DNA from: an archaeon
GTDB taxonomy: Archaea; Hydrothermarchaeota; Hydrothermarchaeia; JALTZZ01; JALUTC01
DNA length: 14,555 nt
Assembly: GCA_027058345.1 (NCBI GenBank)
Contig: JALUTC010000086.1
Location: 1-14,555, forward strand
Reading direction: 5' to 3'
The notes under the pieces were generated by a model, which had not been told where the DNA came from, searched no databases, and saw only the letters and a program-made list of their open reading frames with translations. Made by a program: the position numbers and the translations under genes. The first letter of the stretch is position 1; each line of letters opens with the position of its first letter. Positions 12,618 through 14,555 of this stretch are shown one piece after another.

Positions 12618-14546
12618 ATGATTAAAACGGTGACGTTTGAAAATGAGCTTAGAAGCAATTATATAAATTATGCAATGTCAGTAATTATAAGCAGGGCAAT
12701 TCCAGATGTTAGAGATGGTTTAAAACCTGTTCAAAGAAGAATATTATATACGATGTATGAACTAGGACTAAAGCATGACAAACAATATAAAAAGTCGGCA
12801 ACCGTTGTTGGAAATTGTATTGCAAGGTATCATCCTCATGGCGATCAACCTGTATATGAAGCATTGGTTAGAATGGCTCAGGATTTTAATATGAGATATC
12901 CTTTAATTGATGGTCATGGAAACTTTGGAAGTATAGATGGAGATGCACCTGCAGCAATGAGATATACTGAATGTAGATTATCAAAGATTGCGGAAGAAAT
13001 GTTAGAGTATTTAGACAAAGAAACAGTAGATTTTGTTCCAAATTTTGACGGAACTGCTAAGGAACCTGTTGTTCTTCCTAGTAAAATCCCAAACCTATTG
13101 ATAAATGGTTCTTTAGGGATTGCGGTAGGATTTTCGACAAATATCCCTCCTCACAATATAGTTGAGGTTTGCGATGCATTGATATATTTATTGGATAATC
13201 CGAATGCTAAAATAGATGATTTGCTAAAGATAATAAAAGGACCAGATTTTCCAACTGGAGGAATTGTTCTTGATAAGAGAAAAATACATGAAGTATATAA
13301 GGAAGGAAAAGGTGTAATAAAGATAAGGGCGAGAGCAATTATAGAAGATAATAAGATTATAATTACGGAGATTCCTTACCAAGTAAATAAGTCAAAAATT
13401 GTTCAAGAAATAGCTGAGCTTGTTAAGAATAAAGAAATAGATGGAATATTATCCATAAGGGACGAATCCGATAGAGAAGGGATTAGAATTGCAATTTACT
13501 TAAAAAAGGGAGTAGATGCAAAAAACATACTTAAGATACTTTACGAAAGAACATCTTTAGAAACGACGTTCAATGTCATAAATCTCGTTCTTGTAGATGG
13601 TCAACCAAAGATACTAAACATACGAGATTTGCTCAAACATTATCTCGAATTTAGAATAGAAATTGAGAGGAAAAGAATAGAACATGATTTGAGGAAGGAA
13701 CTTGAAAAGAAGAAAAGATATGAAGCAATATTATTCTTAATAGATAATTTGGAAAGAATATTGGAAATTGTAAAGTCTGCAAGAGATAGGAATGATTTGA
13801 TATCAAGGCTTGAAGGAATTGGATTAAAGAGGGATATGATTGAAATAATTTTGAACACAAAAATTCATAACTTGACAAGATTTGAAAGAGAAAGGATACA
13901 AAAAGAATATGAGAATTGTTTAAAAAGGATAAAGGAATTCGAAGAAATATTAAAGAGTGAAAAAAAATTGAAAGAAATTGTGAAGAAAGATTTGGAAAGG
14001 ATTAAGAAAGAATATGGGGATAAAAGGAGAACGGAGATTGTTGAAGAAATTGAAGAGATTAAATATTATATAAGAATTGATAGAGAGAGAAGAACAATAA
14101 TTAAATCTGTTGAACCCCCTGGAATAGAGATTAAAGAAGGAGATAAACTATTACTAATACTCGATGATGGTAGGGTTTATATAATTAAGCCTGAAAAGAT
14201 TCCTATAAAAGAAGTTCCATTAGAGAATTTATTCAAGATAAAGGATGCAAATATAATATTTTTTGACATATTACCAAAGAGAAATAAGCACGTCATAATT
14301 ATAACTGAGGACTGCTACCTAAAAAAGGTTGACTTGTCAAAGGTTGAAAAATCTGGAAGAAAGATTATAAAAGGTTCCAAAGTAATATATGCTGGATTAT
14401 GTAAAGGCAAAAAGAAGTTAAGAATTGTATCAGGAAAGCAGGTTCTTGAAATTAACCTAAAGGATATCAAAATACATGACTTTGATGAAAAAGGAGAATT
14501 ACTAAACATTAGAGATTTGAAAAAGTCCAGAATTTACTTAATCTAA
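12618..14546 (+). CDS. gyrA: DNA gyrase subunit A-like protein with a short C-terminal domain
   Basis: The breakage-reunion subunit of a type IIA topoisomerase, working with GyrB to pass DNA duplexes through a double-strand break. Residues 1-490 form the complete catalytic core: RAIPDVRDGLKPVQRRI (26-42), the winged-helix YHPHGD (71-76), catalytic tyrosine Y116 with R115 (AAMRYTE), the tower, and a Lys/Glu-rich coiled coil (about 345-465), closing with RRTEIVEEIEEI. The C-terminal part is only about 140 residues (500-642), with three blade-like repeats instead of the usual six, and no GyrA box (QRRGGKG) is seen. The total of 642 compares with 800-875 for typical GyrA. The stop is in frame, inside the window, with no sign of a frameshift. 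Quinolone-contact positions are Q77 and E81 (E. coli S83, D87). No gyrB is visible, but it could lie just beyond the window. Confidence 0.93.
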   Translation: MIKTVTFENELRSNYINYAMSVIISRAIPDVRDGLKPVQRRILYTMYELGLKHDKQYKKSATVVGNCIARYHPHGDQPVYEALVRMAQDFNMRYPLIDGHGNFGSIDGDAPAAMRYTECRLSKIAEEMLEYLDKETVDFVPNFDGTAKEPVVLPSKIPNLLINGSLGIAVGFSTNIPPHNIVEVCDALIYLLDNPNAKIDDLLKIIKGPDFPTGGIVLDKRKIHEVYKEGKGVIKIRARAIIEDNKIIITEIPYQVNKSKIVQEIAELVKNKEIDGILSIRDESDREGIRIAIYLKKGVDAKNILKILYERTSLETTFNVINLVLVDGQPKILNIRDLLKHYLEFRIEIERKRIEHDLRKELEKKKRYEAILFLIDNLERILEIVKSARDRNDLISRLEGIGLKRDMIEIILNTKIHNLTRFERERIQKEYENCLKRIKEFEEILKSEKKLKEIVKKDLERIKKEYGDKRRTEIVEEIEEIKYYIRIDRERRTIIKSVEPPGIEIKEGDKLLLILDDGRVYIIKPEKIPIKEVPLENLFKIKDANIIFFDILPKRNKHVIIITEDCYLKKVDLSKVEKSGRKIIKGSKVIYAGLCKGKKKLRIVSGKQVLEINLKDIKIHDFDEKGELLNIRDLKKSRIYLI

Positions 14547-14555
14547 TCATAGAAC

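Noticed and set aside
1..14555. Mobile elements, CRISPR arrays, long repeats or phage genes
   Set aside because: I saw no repeated spacer pattern, transposase, integrase, terminal inverted repeats or phage proteins on either strand. Nearly all bases are in recognisable housekeeping genes.

Overview
The window looks like a compact, A+T-rich piece of an archaeal chromosome, almost certainly euryarchaeal or a related lineage. The archaeal evidence is the set of archaea-type proteins: archaeal riboflavin synthase (RibC), archaeal phosphopantetheine adenylyltransferase, archaemetzincin, a short core-MetE methionine synthase, the TrpB2 type of tryptophan synthase beta chain, and archaeal-type IleRS with an HLGT signature. 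There is also a class II tRNA-Leu without an encoded CCA. A bacterial-type gyrase A subunit is present, as in many Euryarchaeota. Arginine is mostly AGA/AGG, Lys/Ile content is high, and the tRNA acceptor stem is very G+C-rich, which fits a thermophile but does not prove it. I cannot name the genus.

Layout, left to right: (1) 1-2230, plus strand: 3' part of hisD followed by trpB2. (2) 3715-2232, minus strand: an apparent three-gene unit of a CRM-domain RNA-binding protein, a core-MetE-like methionine synthase and a small Tfx-like HTH protein. The genes are separated by 1 nt or overlap. (3) 3721-4188, plus: ribC, starting 5 bp from its divergent neighbour. (4) 5160-4177, minus: a BioB-like radical SAM protein (COG1856 type) whose end overlaps the end of ribC. 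(5) 5184-8204, plus: chorismate mutase/prephenate dehydratase, archaemetzincin, a RimI-like acetyltransferase and an AIR-synthase/HypE-like protein, tightly packed. (6) tRNA-Leu(CAA) on the minus strand at 8218-8301. (7) 8328-8988, plus: coaD and a small ubiquitin-like/sulfur-carrier protein, overlapping. (8) 9339-9007, minus: a small ACT-fold-like protein with a recognisable promoter and Shine-Dalgarno site. (9) 12565-9422, minus: ileS. (10) 12618-14546, plus: an unusually short gyrA.

Most of the content is housekeeping: amino-acid biosynthesis (His, Trp, Phe, probably Met), cofactors (riboflavin, CoA, possibly lipoate or another sulfur-containing product), translation (IleRS, tRNA-Leu, protein acetylation, CRM RNA binding) and DNA topology. 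I see no mobile element, CRISPR array, phage gene or toxin/defence island. No gene-free stretch exceeds about 82 bases. Most starts lack a visible Shine-Dalgarno site and sit directly after an AT-rich stretch, so leaderless transcription is likely to be common.

The items most worth a second look are departures from family norms inside otherwise ordinary genes. They are: a gyrase A subunit with about half the usual C-terminal domain and no GyrA box; a methionine synthase with an HxH rather than HxC metal motif; a prephenate dehydratase whose ACT domain lacks the ESRP motif; an HTH gene embedded in the end of the methionine synthase gene; and two divergent genes whose start codons are only 5 bp apart. 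I did not find a convincing undescribed multi-gene system.
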